Origin: Bacillus canaveralius
GTDB taxonomy: Bacteria; Bacillota; Bacilli; Bacillales; Cytobacillaceae
DNA: 64,000 bases
Assembly: GCF_002860125.1 (NCBI RefSeq)
Contig: NZ_PGVA01000026.1
Span: 62,001-126,000 of the forward strand
Direction: 5' to 3'
In this document: positions 1 to 9,544 of the stretch, piece by piece
Numbering within the stretch: the first letter of the stretch is position 1
How the letters are laid out: each line of letters begins with the position of its first letter
Made by a program: the position numbers and the translations under genes
The notes under the pieces: model-generated
The model's database searches: none
Told to the model about the DNA's origin: nothing
Seen by the model: the letters and a program-made list of their open reading frames with translations, nothing else

Positions 1-1411
1 CAAGAACGAGGTTGCGGATAGTTCTCGCATTTCCAAACGTATCGTCAACGCGCTCCCTGTCAATCCGTTCGCCGAGTGCTCTCTTCGCATCTTCTGTTAA
101 GATAAAATCATTTTCATAAGCAAGCTTTTCGGCTATCTCAACCAATTCAGTTTCGTTGTAATCCTCCAGGTGAATATGATTGGAACTTGGAAAACGGCTT
201 CTCAAACCAGGATTGGTATCGAGGAAATGTCTCATTTCTTCAGGGTAGCCTGCCAAAATGACCGCAAATCTGCCCTCATACTCGCTGCCGGTCATAAGTG
301 AGACAAGAGTGTCGATCGCTGTTTGGCCATAATCGCTCCCCGATTGTGAGTCCCGCTTTAAGCTATAGGCTTCATCAATAAATAAAACTCCGCCAACTGC
401 CCTTTCGACGATCGCTCTGACGTTTTCTTCAGTCTGGCCCACATAGGCACCGATCAGCTGGGATCGGTCTGCTTCAATGACTTCCTCTCCGGGCAGAACG
501 CCAAGCTCATGGAAAATTTTTGCGAATAGACGCGCTAATGTTGTTTTTCCCGTACCCGGATTTCCCGTTAAGACAATATTAAGGTTCAACGCATCCTTTG
601 TTTGGAATCCAAGCGCTTTGCGTTCTTTTTGGTACTTTAGAAACCGGTAGAGGTTGTTCACTCTTTCCTTTACCGATTCTAAACCAATCATCTCATTTAG
701 TTCTTCTAGAGGGCTTATGTTTTTGCTGTTCGTTGCTTCTTCCGTAAACAGGCTAAGCCATTCCAGTTTTAATCGCTCAATCTCTTCAAGACTCGTTTTC
801 AGATCCTCCACACGGGTCGATGTATAAAAAACACCACTTATCGAAGCCTCATATTCTTCGGCCGCCTTTAACAAGCGGGATGTATAGTCAATCACATCTT
901 GCAAAATTTTTATTAAGTTCGCGTATACCGCTTCAATAGCCGTCTGGTTGAGATCGATTAAAGCTTTTTGCCATTTTTCGAGCTGCTGCAACTGTTCCTC
1001 TGCCTCTTCCAAAAAGACTCGGCAAATAGCAATATATTGGTCGGCAATTTTCTGTTTTGTCGTCCGGTTATCGGTTTCTCTAATCGTTGGAAAAACAAGG
1101 CGGCTCAAGAGGTCCCGGTTCTTTTTCCATTCAAACTGGGCAAGATACGAGGTTGCCCGTTCATTGGAGGGATGAAACTGAGCGGCTTTTTCCATCCATG
1201 CCAAAACAAGTGAATCCTGATGGCTTTTTCGGCTTCTTGATAGTGCTGCCAATGTATATAAAACCGACAATTCTGCCTGGTCCTTATCATCATTTAAATG
1301 CGAAATTGTTTTTAACAATTCGCCCTCATTCGAAATACAACCCGTTTCTTTTAGCTCTAGTTCCCAGTTAGTGATTTTATCTTGGTGATTTAGCTGTTTG
1401 TGCTGTTTCAC
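1..1411 (-). CDS. AAA+ ATPase, CbxX/SpoVK-like, 3' end cut by window edge
   Basis: The frame runs open from a GTG at 1411 to the left edge, giving 470 codons. The first ~230 residues are charged and helical with no motif I recognise. An AAA+ module follows, with Walker A GNPGTGKTTLAR (about residue 280) and Walker B GGVLFIDEAYSL (about residue 340), then an arginine-rich LRSRFPS segment and an R-T-I-R-N-L sensor-2-like stretch near the edge. This is the CbxX/CfqX/SpoVK ATPase pattern. B. subtilis SpoVK is shorter, about 320 residues, so this one has an extra N-terminal region or belongs to a larger relative. The start is uncertain because only a weak GAGATGG precedes the GTG. The substrate is unknown; a role in sporulation is only suggested by the neighbouring spore genes. 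Confidence 0.8.
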   Translation of the reverse strand, partial: MKQHKQLNHQDKITNWELELKETGCISNEGELLKTISHLNDDKDQAELSVLYTLAALSRSRKSHQDSLVLAWMEKAAQFHPSNERATSYLAQFEWKKNRDLLSRLVFPTIRETDNRTTKQKIADQYIAICRVFLEEAEEQLQQLEKWQKALIDLNQTAIEAVYANLIKILQDVIDYTSRLLKAAEEYEASISGVFYTSTRVEDLKTSLEEIERLKLEWLSLFTEEATNSKNISPLEELNEMIGLESVKERVNNLYRFLKYQKERKALGFQTKDALNLNIVLTGNPGTGKTTLARLFAKIFHELGVLPGEEVIEADRSQLIGAYVGQTEENVRAIVERAVGGVLFIDEAYSLKRDSQSGSDYGQTAIDTLVSLMTGSEYEGRFAVILAGYPEEMRHFLDTNPGLRSRFPSSNHIHLEDYNETELVEIAEKLAYENDFILTEDAKRALGERIDRERVDDTFGNARTIRNLVL

Positions 1412-1559
1412 AATACCATCTCATTCTGTATGATCATTTTCTCTATCTTACCATAATTTAATGAGCAGCTAAAAAAGAACCGCCTTTTATAACAGGCTTT
1501 AAACGGGAAAGACCTGTCCCCGCTGGAACAGATCCTCCTTTAATCATTCCTTAAGTTTT

Positions 1560-1787
1560 CTATTGGTTTTGCTGCGCCTGTGCCTCATCCCTTACTTCTT
1601 GGCGCAAACCATCCAGGCTTTCACGGCGGCGTTCGTTCTTCGCTTCAACTTGGGCACGCGCTTCTGGTCCGGCAAAGTCAAGTGTCGCTTCAGCCTCTTC
1701 CATATTTTCAATCGTATTGACTATCATTTCTTGCAGTTTCTCGACATTATCACTGCGATCATCCGGTTTGGGTCTAATGTCAGCCAT
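1560..1787 (-). CDS. tlp: Small acid-soluble spore protein Tlp
   Basis: This 75-residue hydrophilic protein opens with a KPDDRSDNVEKLQ segment, the hallmark of the Tlp (thioredoxin-like) minor spore proteins, and continues as charged helix to a QAQQNQ end. Length and motif order match the family. AAAGGAGG sits a few bases before the ATG. In Bacillus, Tlp is made in the forespore and packaged in the spore core; its molecular role is unclear. It lies just downstream of sspN on the same strand, as in B. subtilis, although a strong terminator separates them. Confidence 0.92.
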   Translation of the reverse strand: MADIRPKPDDRSDNVEKLQEMIVNTIENMEEAEATLDFAGPEARAQVEAKNERRRESLDGLRQEVRDEAQAQQNQ

Positions 1788-1913
1788 TGTGTTTTCCTCC
1801 TTTGGATTAAGATGCTACACAAATAGTTTGTAACGAATTCGAGAGAAAAATTAAGGGAAAAAGAGGGGAATTCTTATTATCGGAGTTGTTTTGTTGCGAT
1901 CGAAACATTGATG

Positions 1914-1953
1914 AAAAAAGAAAACCTCCACCCTGATTGGGGCGGAGGTTTGG
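1914..1953 (-). terminator. Rho-independent terminator after sspN
   Basis: The stem AACCTCC/GGAGGTT, extended by CCC/GGG, closes a short loop and on the minus strand is followed by a T-rich run (TTTTCTTTTTTC). It lies about 55 bases past the sspN stop and before tlp, so tlp probably has its own promoter. Confidence 0.8.
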
Positions 1954-2008
1954 GCGGTCAGTATTAAAACCCAAGCCATTGCGAGACAATCCTGATAATG
2001 GGTTTTAT

Positions 2009-2158
2009 TTATTCCCCTTTTGTCTGGATAACTTGAGGGTGCTGACCAGAGCGGTCCTGCATCTGTTTCCCTTTATTTCCCCCAAATCCCCGCGGTTGAG
2101 TACCTAAATGGTTTGGGACGAATTGTTGCCGGTTTTTTCCATGTATGTTCTTGCTCAT
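2009..2158 (-). CDS. sspN: Small acid-soluble spore protein SspN
   Basis: A 49-residue ORF starts at ATG 2158 behind a strong GGAGG and ends at TAA 2009. It reads with the SspN pattern: an N-terminal QFVPNHLGT block, a basic centre with NKGKQM, then SGQHP and a C-terminal QTKGE. B. subtilis SspN has the same length and the same closing residues (QTKGE). SspN is a minor forespore-expressed core protein. A CATGGTA element about 40 bases upstream of the start could be a sigma-G -10 region, but its -35 is not clear. The gene is too short for many gene finders. Confidence 0.9.
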   Translation of the reverse strand: MSKNIHGKNRQQFVPNHLGTQPRGFGGNKGKQMQDRSGQHPQVIQTKGE

Positions 2159-2225
2159 GTAATCATCCTCCTTCTTTCATTATTACCATGAGAAGAAGGA
2201 ACCATGACTGGAAAATAGAGCTGGA

Positions 2226-2357
2226 CTACTCTGCCTTATCGAGTCTTTTTTGTTCAAGGCGGGCTTCTATTTTCTCGATCGCATCACGGTCATTTAGGAG
2301 CTGGCGCTTATTTTCCGAAACAAGCTCGGAAAAAGAACGTTTACGAGGCTTTCTCAT
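2226..2357 (-). CDS. FbpB-family small basic protein
   Basis: A 43-residue basic peptide starts at ATG 2357 behind AAAGGAG. It opens with RKPRKRSFSELV, then NKRQLL and a charged helix ending EARLEQKRLDKAE. This is the pattern of the FbpB (Fur-regulated basic protein) family. In B. subtilis, FbpB is thought to help the small RNA FsrA repress iron-rich proteins, aconitase among them, during iron starvation. Having this gene near an aconitase gene is therefore suggestive. I do not see a convincing Fur box upstream, so iron regulation is inferred from the family. Confidence 0.8.
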   Translation of the reverse strand: MRKPRKRSFSELVSENKRQLLNDRDAIEKIEARLEQKRLDKAE

Positions 2358-2467
2358 CACTTTTCACTCTCCTTTAATATTATAGTAACAGTAATTATGC
2401 CCAAAAACGCTTTCAATTATTACAACTTTTTGAAAATTAAATATCGTCTTACATCTTATTTGCCATA

Positions 2468-2494
2468 ATAAAAGACACCCTATGTTTGGGTGCC
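2468..2494 (-). terminator. Terminator after the YneN-like gene
   Basis: The hairpin CACCC/GGGTG with a seven-base AT-rich loop is followed on the minus strand by TTTTATTATGG. It lies a few bases past the stop of the thioredoxin-like gene. Confidence 0.75.
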
Positions 2495-2506
2495 GCTGAG
2501 ACCGGG

Positions 2507-3013
2507 TTATTCATTGATGAACTGGTTCATTTGTTCTTGTGTCATCGCGCCAATATGTTTACTTTGGACAATTCCAGCCTCATCTATATAGTAGGTCGTT
2601 GGGATTGATATGATTTGATAAATTTTGCTAACCTCTTCTTGATCATCAAGAAGAATCGTAAAAGTAACTCCTTTTTCTTCAGCAAATCCCTTCACATCAT
2701 TTTTTGGGTCGATGTTCACCGCCAGAACAGCGATTTCATCCTTCATGTCGCGATAAAACTTTTCCATGGCAGGCATTTCTGCTTTACAAGGGGGACACCA
2801 AGTCGCCCAAAAATTGAGCATTACTTTCTTTCCTTTATAATCAGAGAGCTGTACTTTTTCCCCTGTCAACGCAGTTAATTCGAAATCGGGAGCTTTTACA
2901 CCCATTTTCAGTCCCGGCAGATTGTCTGGCTGTTCTTCCTTCTCCATCGCCTGAACGATCGCCACGGTTAGTAAAGCAGTCAATATTACCACAGCGATTA
3001 TTTTTTTGACCAT
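2507..3013 (-). CDS. Membrane-anchored TlpA/ResA-like thiol-disulfide oxidoreductase (YneN-like)
   Basis: The 168-residue protein has an N-terminal signal-anchor (VKKIIAVVILTALLTVAIV) and then a thioredoxin fold whose active site is WATWCPPCKAEMPAM at about residues 70-85, with a cis-proline segment (SIPTTYYID) near the end. This is the TlpA/ResA layout, so the catalytic domain should face outward and reduce or exchange disulfides. The first ATG (3040) has AGAGG touching it, so I chose ATG 3013, which has GAGGGA at normal spacing and begins the signal sequence directly. B. subtilis has the relative yneN between citB and sspN. The mtnA gene lies between it and aconitase here. The exact substrate is unknown. 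Confidence 0.87.
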   Translation of the reverse strand: MVKKIIAVVILTALLTVAIVQAMEKEEQPDNLPGLKMGVKAPDFELTALTGEKVQLSDYKGKKVMLNFWATWCPPCKAEMPAMEKFYRDMKDEIAVLAVNIDPKNDVKGFAEEKGVTFTILLDDQEEVSKIYQIISIPTTYYIDEAGIVQSKHIGAMTQEQMNQFINE

Positions 3014-3137
3014 GCTGTCCCTCTTTTCCCATTTTGTCATCCTCTATTAATAAGTATTTTACCCTAGAAAATGCGAAAAAATAAGGTGGCCAACGGTCAA
3101 AAAACAACCAGAAATGTGACGATTCTCGAAACACTCG

Positions 3138-3167
3138 TTAAAGAAGCTGGCCAATTCAGGTCAGCTT
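3138..3167 (-). terminator. Terminator overlapping the mtnA stop
   Basis: The stem AAGCTG/CAGCTT with a CC/GG extension begins within the last codons of mtnA and is followed on the minus strand by CTTTAAC. The T-run is short, so it may be weak. Confidence 0.6.
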
Positions 3168-4228
3168 GAACTTGTTAATGATGATTGAAATAATTTAGGA
3201 AGTTGTTCCTTAAAGTTTCCTCTTAAAATCCCTTTTTCGGTAATGATCGCCGTAATTAAATGATGTGGCGTTACGTCAAAAGCGGGATTATATACTTTAA
3301 CACCTTCCGGCGCTGTTTGTTTGCCAAGCCCAGCAGTAATTTCCGCCGCATCCCTTTCTTCAATTGGAATTTCGGCTCCTGTTTTAGTAGCAAGATCGAT
3401 TGTTGAAATCGGAGCAGCAACATAAAAGGGAATATTATGGGCTTTGGCCAGCAACGCGACACCATAGGTTCCAATTTTATTAGCTGCATCCCCGTTTGCA
3501 GCGACACGGTCACATCCAACGATTACTGCTTGGATCCAGCCTTTTTGCATGACGATGGCGGCCATATTGTCAGCAATTAAGGTAACATCGATGCCGGCTT
3601 GCATCAATTCCCATGCTGTTAATCTCGCTCCCTGCAGAAGAGGGCGTGTTTCATCCGCAAAAACCTTCATGTCCCAGCCACGTTCTTTGGCGAGATAAAG
3701 CGGCGCAAGCGCTGTCCCATATTTTGCTGTGGCAATTCCACCGGCATTGCAATGAGTCAGGATTCCCATTCCATCTTCCAAAAGGGTTATGGCATGTTCA
3801 CCGATACTCCGGCAAACCTGTTCATCTTCTTCACGAATTTTGTGCGCTTCGTCCTCGAGCGCCGCTTTGATCAACGTGACAGGCTTGCTGCTTTCACTCT
3901 GTGCCCGTTCATTCATCCGTCGTAACGCCCAAAATAGATTGACCGCAGTCGGTCGTGAGCCAGCCAGGTAATCTGATTTTTCTTTAAAAACGGTGTAAAA
4001 GGAAGAAAAACTGTCTTCAGGAGCTTCTTTGAGCCCGAGAAGCAAGCCGTATGCAGCTGCGATGCCAATCGCCGGGGCACCGCGCACCTTTAATTGCTTG
4101 ATGGCATTCCAGGTGTCCTCGATAGCGGTTATTTCTAAAAAATCGATGATGGTGGGAAGCTTTGTTTGGTCCAATATATATAATTTTCCGTTTTCGTATG
4201 TGACGGATTGGATTGCTGTATTATTCAT
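3161..4228 (-). CDS. mtnA: S-methyl-5-thioribose-1-phosphate isomerase
   Basis: The 355-residue protein matches the MtnA/eIF2B-alpha fold from end to end: an N-terminal [11 protein letters not shown] region, [14 protein letters not shown] near residue 55, a glycine-rich [17 protein letters not shown] block with the catalytic Cys near residue 160, [18 protein letters not shown], and the Asp-containing [10 protein letters not shown]. It converts 5-methylthioribose-1-phosphate to methylthioribulose-1-phosphate in cytosolic methionine salvage. GAGGAG precedes ATG 4228. No mtnK kinase or other mtn gene is adjacent, and I see no S-box riboswitch upstream, unlike the usual mtnKA arrangement. It must work with salvage enzymes encoded elsewhere. 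Confidence 0.93.
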   Translation of the reverse strand: MNNTAIQSVTYENGKLYILDQTKLPTIIDFLEITAIEDTWNAIKQLKVRGAPAIGIAAAYGLLLGLKEAPEDSFSSFYTVFKEKSDYLAGSRPTAVNLFWALRRMNERAQSESSKPVTLIKAALEDEAHKIREEDEQVCRSIGEHAITLLEDGMGILTHCNAGGIATAKYGTALAPLYLAKERGWDMKVFADETRPLLQGARLTAWELMQAGIDVTLIADNMAAIVMQKGWIQAVIVGCDRVAANGDAANKIGTYGVALLAKAHNIPFYVAAPISTIDLATKTGAEIPIEERDAAEITAGLGKQTAPEGVKVYNPAFDVTPHHLITAIITEKGILRGNFKEQLPKLFQSSLTSSS

Positions 4229-4336
4229 CAGTAACTCCTCTCACATTGCCATGCATTATTATGAAGAATATTTTAACACGCCGATGTCGAGCTTTTCTAT
4301 TCCTATTTTCTAAGACAATTTCCAAAACGAGTATAA

Positions 4337-4368
4337 ATGAAAGAACACCATGCAATGATTGCATGGTG
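4337..4368 (-). terminator. Terminator after aconitase
   Basis: A perfect 10-bp stem (CACCATGCAA with TTGCATGGTG) and 3-base loop lies just after the aconitase stop, followed on the minus strand by TTCTTTCATTT. It separates acnA from mtnA. Confidence 0.8.
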
Positions 4369-4382
4369 CCTGTTGATTTTAC

Positions 4383-7091
4383 CTAGTTTTTCAATTTATC
4401 ACGCAGTACCATTGGCAGGATACCGCCGTGACGATAGTAATCAATTTCAACTTCAGAGTCAAAGCGAACAAGCACTTCAAATGTTTTCTTGTTGCCGTCT
4501 TCATCTGTAGCTGTTACTGTCACAAAGTCACGAGGCCTTACATTTTCATCAATTTGCACATTGATTATTTCTTTACCGGTTAAGCCAAGAACTTCTGCGC
4601 TCTCTCCTTGCTTGAACTGAAGTGGAAGTACACCCATCAATACAAGGTTTGAGCGGTGAATACGCTCATAGCTTTCTGCAATAACTGTCTTGATGCCTAG
4701 CAAGTTTGTTCCTTTCGCAGCCCAGTCACGGGAAGAACCCATTCCATAGTCTTTTCCGGCAAGAACTACAAGCCCTGTTCCATCTTCTTTATATTTCATA
4801 CAGGCATCGTAAATGGATGTCACTTCGCCAGTTGGCCAGTATGTTGTGAAGCCGCCTTCTGTACCAGGCGCTACCTGGTTGCGAATTCGGATATTTGCGA
4901 ATGTTCCGCGCATCATCACTTCATGGTTACCACGGCGTGAACCATAAGAGTTAAAATCACGTGGTTCTACTCCTTTTTCACGAAGGTATTTTCCAGCTGG
5001 AGTATCTTTACCGATTGCACCGGCTGGTGAAATATGGTCAGTCGTCACTGAATCACCGAATTTGCCAACAATACGCAATCCTGTTAAAGGCTCCACATGA
5101 CCAGCATCAGGAGTTAAGCCCTCAAAGAACGGCGGGTTTTGGATATAAGTTGATGTGTCATCAAAAGAATATAATGGTTCGTTGCTCGTTTGAATTTCGT
5201 TCCAGCGGGCATTATCGTCAAAAACATGCTCGTATTCTTTACGGAACAAATCAGGCGTAACAGTGCGCTTTACAACTTCGTTCACTTCGGCTGTTGACGG
5301 CCAAATGTCTTTGAAGAATACATCGTTGCCTTTTTGATCCTTGCCGAGTGATTCTGTTTGGAGATCAATATCGACGGTTCCCGCTAATGCATATGCCACT
5401 ACAAGCGGTGGGGATGCCAGGTAATTAGCTTTCACAAGCGGGTGGATCCTTCCCTCGAAGTTTCGGTTGCCGGAAAGGACCGAACCAACAAGAAGATCGT
5501 TTTCAGCGATAGCTTTTTCAATTTCCTCGCGTAACGGGCCCGAGTTTCCGATACAGGTTGTACAGCCATAACCAACGAGGTTAAAGCCAAGCTGTTCCAG
5601 GTAAGGAAGCAACCCTGAATCGCGCAAATAACCTGTAACAACTTTCGAGCCAGGTGCTAACGAAGTTTTGACGAACTTCGGAACTTCCATACCAAGCTCA
5701 ACAGCTTTTTTCGCCACTAAACCAGCACCAACAAGCACATACGGATTTGAAGTGTTCGTACAGCTTGTGATGGCTGCAATAGCAACAGCGCCGGTTTTCA
5801 TTTTCGTGGAATCACCATTGTGAAAATCAACGGTAATTTCTTTATTGATTTCCGTCGGCTCTAGCCCAAATCCCTGGTTTCCCTGCGGTGCGCTCAATGC
5901 TTCGTTAAAGGATTGCTTCATCATTGACAGCGGAATTAAATCCTGCGGGCGTTTTGGACCTGAAAGGTTCGCTTCAATTTCAGAAAGATTAATTTGAACA
6001 ACATTTGTATATACTGGTTCTAGAGATGGATCAAAAAACAGTCCATTTTCCTTGCTGTATGTTTCGACAATTTTGATTTGTTCTTCAGAGCGTCCGGTTA
6101 AACGCATATAATCAAGAGACTCGGAATCAACCGGGAAGAATCCGCAAGTTGCTCCGTATTCCGGAGCCATGTTTGCAATCGTCGCCCGGTCAGCTAAAGG
6201 AAGTGATGTAACACCAGGACCGAAGAATTCTACAAACTTGCCTACAACCCCTTGGCTGCGAAGAACTTGGGTTACTTTTAATGCCAGGTCGGTAGCTGTT
6301 GTACCATTAGGCATTTCACCTACTAATTTCACACCAACCACTTCCGGAACCGGGAAGTAGGATGGCTGGCCAAGCATGCCTGCTTCTGCTTCTATCCCGC
6401 CAACGCCCCAACCGAGAACACCAATCCCGTTGATCATCGTCGTATGCGAGTCTGTCCCAACAAGAGTGTCCGGGAACGCTTCAAAATCTCCATCAGGCGT
6501 TTCAACTGCATGGACAACGTTTGCAAGAAATTCCAGGTTTACCTGGTGGACAATTCCGGTCGCCGGAGGAACAGCACGGTAGTTATCAAATGCTTTTTGC
6601 GCCCAGCTCAAAAATTGGTATCTTTCTGCATTCCGTTCAAATTCCAATTCCATATTAACCTGAAGGGCATCCGGAGTTCCATATTTATCGACCTGCACAG
6701 AATGGTCAATAACAAGGTCAACCGGCTTTTCCGGGTTGATTTTATCCGGGTCTCCACCCATATCTGCCATCGCTTTACGCAACGAAGCGAGGTCAACCAC
6801 TGCTGGCACCCCTGTGAAATCTTGTAGAATTACGCGTGAAGGTTTAAAAGGAACATCTATTTCCTTAACTTCACTTGTTCCCCATTTAGCTAGGTTTTCA
6901 ACATGTTCTTTCGTAATAACACGACCATCCAATTGGCGAAGTACTGATTCAAGCAGTACTTTAATCGAATATGGCAGCTTGGTAACTTTGCCTATTCCGG
7001 CTTTTTCAAGAGCAGTTAATTGATAATAATGATAGCGCTTCCCGCCCAATTCAAAAAATTTACGGGCATTAAAAACATCATTCTTTGCCAT
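4383..7091 (-). CDS. acnA: Aconitate hydratase (citB type)
   Basis: This 902-residue protein is the full-length AcnA/IRP1-type aconitase. It converts citrate to isocitrate in the TCA cycle. The 4Fe-4S ligand cysteines are visible in TSCTNTSNP (about residue 440) and [13 protein letters not shown] (about residue 505). Substrate-binding signatures VGTDSHTTM and SGNRNFEGR are intact, and the swivel domain carries [20 protein letters not shown] precedes the ATG. Two CcpC-type boxes and a long AT-rich leader lie upstream, so citrate- and CcpC-dependent control like that of B. subtilis citB is likely. Apo-forms of this family also bind RNA. Confidence 0.97.
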   Translation of the reverse strand: MAKNDVFNARKFFELGGKRYHYYQLTALEKAGIGKVTKLPYSIKVLLESVLRQLDGRVITKEHVENLAKWGTSEVKEIDVPFKPSRVILQDFTGVPAVVDLASLRKAMADMGGDPDKINPEKPVDLVIDHSVQVDKYGTPDALQVNMELEFERNAERYQFLSWAQKAFDNYRAVPPATGIVHQVNLEFLANVVHAVETPDGDFEAFPDTLVGTDSHTTMINGIGVLGWGVGGIEAEAGMLGQPSYFPVPEVVGVKLVGEMPNGTTATDLALKVTQVLRSQGVVGKFVEFFGPGVTSLPLADRATIANMAPEYGATCGFFPVDSESLDYMRLTGRSEEQIKIVETYSKENGLFFDPSLEPVYTNVVQINLSEIEANLSGPKRPQDLIPLSMMKQSFNEALSAPQGNQGFGLEPTEINKEITVDFHNGDSTKMKTGAVAIAAITSCTNTSNPYVLVGAGLVAKKAVELGMEVPKFVKTSLAPGSKVVTGYLRDSGLLPYLEQLGFNLVGYGCTTCIGNSGPLREEIEKAIAENDLLVGSVLSGNRNFEGRIHPLVKANYLASPPLVVAYALAGTVDIDLQTESLGKDQKGNDVFFKDIWPSTAEVNEVVKRTVTPDLFRKEYEHVFDDNARWNEIQTSNEPLYSFDDTSTYIQNPPFFEGLTPDAGHVEPLTGLRIVGKFGDSVTTDHISPAGAIGKDTPAGKYLREKGVEPRDFNSYGSRRGNHEVMMRGTFANIRIRNQVAPGTEGGFTTYWPTGEVTSIYDACMKYKEDGTGLVVLAGKDYGMGSSRDWAAKGTNLLGIKTVIAESYERIHRSNLVLMGVLPLQFKQGESAEVLGLTGKEIINVQIDENVRPRDFVTVTATDEDGNKKTFEVLVRFDSEVEIDYYRHGGILPMVLRDKLKN

Positions 7092-7219
7092 ATATAGTAT
7101 CCCCCTCTTTCGTAAACATCATATAACAAATGATATTAATTGTCGAAAAGTTTGAATTTTTTCTCCCATCCACTCTTTTCTCACAATTTTAATGTTAATA
7201 CAACCTCCTGTATAAGTAA

Positions 7220-7258
7220 ATAACAAGAAAGTTATTGTTTATGATAAGTTTTTCTTAT
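7220..7258 (-). promoter_or_regulatory. Candidate CcpC operators upstream of aconitase
   Basis: Two dyads lie about 130-165 bases upstream of the acnA start: ATAA-N8-TTAT at 7220-7235 and an exact ATAA-N7-TTAT at 7244-7258. The second matches the CcpC consensus described for B. subtilis citB and citZ. The first has one extra spacer base. I cannot place the promoter hexamers with confidence. The rest of 7092-7444 is AT-rich and holds no gene. Confidence 0.55.
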
Positions 7259-7384
7259 GATTTATACGATTTTTAAAGTGTTATTGATAAAAAACTTGAA
7301 CATAGCAACAATCATAAAATAATTTTCTAGTCGTTTCTTTTTCTTTATTATTGCAGGAAAGTTTTTTTTGCGCATATAAACACA

Positions 7385-7415
7385 ATAAAAGCCCGGTACA
7401 TGACAGTATCGGGCT
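7385..7415 (-). terminator. Terminator after the 86-residue hypothetical gene
   Basis: The stem AGCCCG/CGGGCT with an 14-base loop is followed on the minus strand by TTTTATTGTG, 30 bases past the stop at 7445. Confidence 0.75.
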
Positions 7416-7444
7416 GAAATATGTGAAGGGGTTCATCAGCACGG

Positions 7445-7705
7445 CTATTCGCCGACCTCTACCCCTTTGATCATTTCCTCTAAATCCTGCTGGTATTTTT
7501 CCAGCTGGATGCGCTGATGCTCTGATGCCACTTCCAAGGCATTTTCAATTTGCTGGTATGCCTCATTCACTTCATTTTTTAAATGCTTTAATTGATGCCC
7601 GTAGCTTGCGCTGTCCCTGACAATATCCAAATAAAGCTCCATCGCATTTTCCATTCCCTGCTGTGCTGCTTGAAAAGCTTGTTGTTTATCTTTATGGTAA
7701 GGCAT
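7445..7705 (-). CDS. Small hypothetical protein, predicted coiled coil
   Basis: I do not recognise a family. The 86-residue protein is highly charged, rich in Gln, Glu and Lys, and probably helical along its length (for example KNEVNEAYQQIENAL and HQRIQLEKYQQDLEEM), which suggests a coiled coil. There is no signal peptide or membrane segment. I chose ATG 7705 because AGGAGTGA stands at proper spacing; an earlier in-frame start at 7750 lacks a ribosome site. It has its own terminator. It sits between aconitase and the sspP remnant, where B. subtilis has sspO on the other strand. Confidence 0.65.
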   Translation of the reverse strand: MPYHKDKQQAFQAAQQGMENAMELYLDIVRDSASYGHQLKHLKNEVNEAYQQIENALEVASEHQRIQLEKYQQDLEEMIKGVEVGE

Positions 7706-7815
7706 GAATGTCACTCCTGTTTTAAAAATCTGTAACGTTAAATTGTGCAATCACTATGAATTTATTCAGTATAAATCGGAGGCAATATTTCCATCCTAAC
7801 AGTAGGAAGGATTGT

Positions 7816-7949
7816 ATGAACAAAAACTTAGAGCAAACATATGCACATAAACGGTCTAAAAGGAGATCAAAACTCTCAGCCGGCTCTGCTCAGCGGATCA
7901 CATAAAGTTAAACGAAAACCATTCGAGACAACAGCATCACGCACACTAA
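7816..7949 (+). pseudogene. sspP: Frameshifted remnant of sspP (small acid-soluble spore protein P)
   Basis: AGGAAGG precedes ATG 7816, which opens as MNKN in frame 1. The next block, reading GDQNSQPALLSGSHKVK, is in another frame, and a final block, NENHSRQQHHAH ending in TAA 7947-7949, is in the third. Put together these follow the SspP pattern (an acidic G-N-P-G-Q-P-like start, LSGSxKVKN, then a His/Gln/Arg-rich tail). Two small indels, the second in an A-rich run, therefore break the gene. The location beside citB and cotM agrees with B. subtilis gene order. Sequencing error at homopolymers is the main alternative. The rest of 7706-8028 holds no gene I can support. Confidence 0.6.
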
Positions 7950-8028
7950 TATATGTAAGTGTAAAAGGCAGACCCCGCCTGAGCTAAGACAAATCACAAA
8001 AACGAAAAAGCTCTATCCACACCCTTTT

Positions 8029-9435
8029 TTATTTAAGCGAATGTAAAGCTTCTATAATAAAATCTTCTTCCTCGACAGCCACCGTTCTTAAGTCTATGTA
8101 TACTTCATCCTTGTGAATTCTTGTAACGATAGCAGGTGTATAATCCATTCTCAACTTCCGGGCAGCCTGCTCAGCCTGAATGTCTCTAAACTTCAGCACT
8201 ATAGGAAATGACGGTAATAAAACATCCGGCATAGTTCCCCCGCCTACCTGGCTCACTCCGTCCACTGCTTTCGCCGAAAAAGTAGCGGTTTTTCCAAGCT
8301 TTGCAAGAAAGTGCTCGGCACGTTCCATTAATTCTTCCTTTGAGGTGAGCAAGTCCCTGATCGCAGGGATTTTTTTCATTCCCTGTTCCCCTTTTAAATA
8401 AGCGATCAGGGTCGCTTCAAGGGCTGCCAGTGTCATTTTGTCAATCCTTAACACCCTGGCGAGCTGATGCTTTTTTAAACTGTCAATGATCGTTTTTTTT
8501 CCGGCAATGATTCCTGCCTGCGGACCGCCAAGCAGCTTGTCGCCGCTGAATGAGACAATGTCTGCTCCCATCTTTAGCACTTCGCCGACAACAGGTTCTT
8601 CACCAATCCCATGTTTACTGAAATCATACAATGCTCCGCTTCCTAAATCTTCATAGAAAATAATTCCCGGTTGCTTATTTGCAAGGGCTGCCAGATCATT
8701 ACTATCAACCATTTCGGTAAAACCAATGACCTTAAAATTGCTTGTATGCACTTTTAATAGCATGGCTGTATTTTCATTAATCGCTTTTTCATAATCGCTT
8801 AAATGTGTCTTATTCGTCGTTCCTACTTCAACGAGCTTGGCCCCGCTCTCTTCCATAATGGACGACACTCTAAATGAGCCGCCGATTTCGACGAGCTGAC
8901 CGCGTGAAACAACGACCTCTTTTCCAGATGCCAGGGCACGCAGGATCAAAAAAACGGCTGCAGCATTATTGTTGACGATCATTGCTGCCTCTGCGCCGGT
9001 AATTTGTTTTATGAGCGATTCTGCATGGGCATGCCGGGAACCGCGCTCCCCTTCAGGCAATTTGTATTCGAGATTGGAATAATAGCGGGCAGCTTCAAGT
9101 GCATGCCGGACTGCATCTTCGCTGAGCCTTGCCCTGCCTAAATTAGTATGTAAAATCGTTCCTGTCGCATTAATGACACGCTTGATTGTATAACCTGTCT
9201 GCACTGCAAGCTCTTCAGTTAGCAGCTTGAAAAAATCATCTAAGAACGCTGATGTACCAGGAGCTGCACCTTTCCATGCTTCCTGTAATAATTGCTTCCT
9301 GATTGAGTCAACGGTTTTTTTTACGTAAGTGGACATAGTTGAAAAATCTAACCCATGCTCTTCCATCAACAGCTTAAAGCGGCTGTCATTTTGGTATTCA
9401 TGAACAGGGGGAATTAAACGCAATAACTGGTTCAT
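8029..9435 (-). CDS. selA: L-seryl-tRNA(Sec) selenium transferase
   Basis: The 468-residue protein is a full-length SelA, a PLP enzyme of fold type I that converts seryl-tRNA(Sec) to selenocysteyl-tRNA(Sec) using selenophosphate. Family blocks are intact: an N-terminal LRLIPPVHE domain, INATGTILHTNLGRA near residue 85, IVNNNAAAVFLILRALA, IFYEDLGSGAL, and the PLP-lysine motif VSFSGDKLLGGPQAG near residue 300. GGAGGGG precedes the ATG. It lies within 2.5 kb of two genes that use in-frame UGA, one being selD. selB, which is often next to selA, is not in the window. Confidence 0.95.
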   Translation of the reverse strand: MNQLLRLIPPVHEYQNDSRFKLLMEEHGLDFSTMSTYVKKTVDSIRKQLLQEAWKGAAPGTSAFLDDFFKLLTEELAVQTGYTIKRVINATGTILHTNLGRARLSEDAVRHALEAARYYSNLEYKLPEGERGSRHAHAESLIKQITGAEAAMIVNNNAAAVFLILRALASGKEVVVSRGQLVEIGGSFRVSSIMEESGAKLVEVGTTNKTHLSDYEKAINENTAMLLKVHTSNFKVIGFTEMVDSNDLAALANKQPGIIFYEDLGSGALYDFSKHGIGEEPVVGEVLKMGADIVSFSGDKLLGGPQAGIIAGKKTIIDSLKKHQLARVLRIDKMTLAALEATLIAYLKGEQGMKKIPAIRDLLTSKEELMERAEHFLAKLGKTATFSAKAVDGVSQVGGGTMPDVLLPSFPIVLKFRDIQAEQAARKLRMDYTPAIVTRIHKDEVYIDLRTVAVEEEDFIIEALHSLK

Positions 9436-9544
9436 TTTGAAAACCCCTCCAAATCATTTTGCGCGTTAATTATACCATTTTGATATGTCCAGCACATATC
9501 AGAATGTAAGCGAATATAATATAGTAGCAAGGAGGGTCATCATC

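Noticed and set aside
1807..1989. 60-codon minus-strand frame between tlp and sspN.
   Set aside because: It covers the sspN terminator and has no ribosome site or family match.
4229..4336. S-box (SAM) riboswitch before mtnA.
   Set aside because: The gap is short and lacks the conserved S-box helices; it contains only the acnA terminator and an AT-rich spacer.
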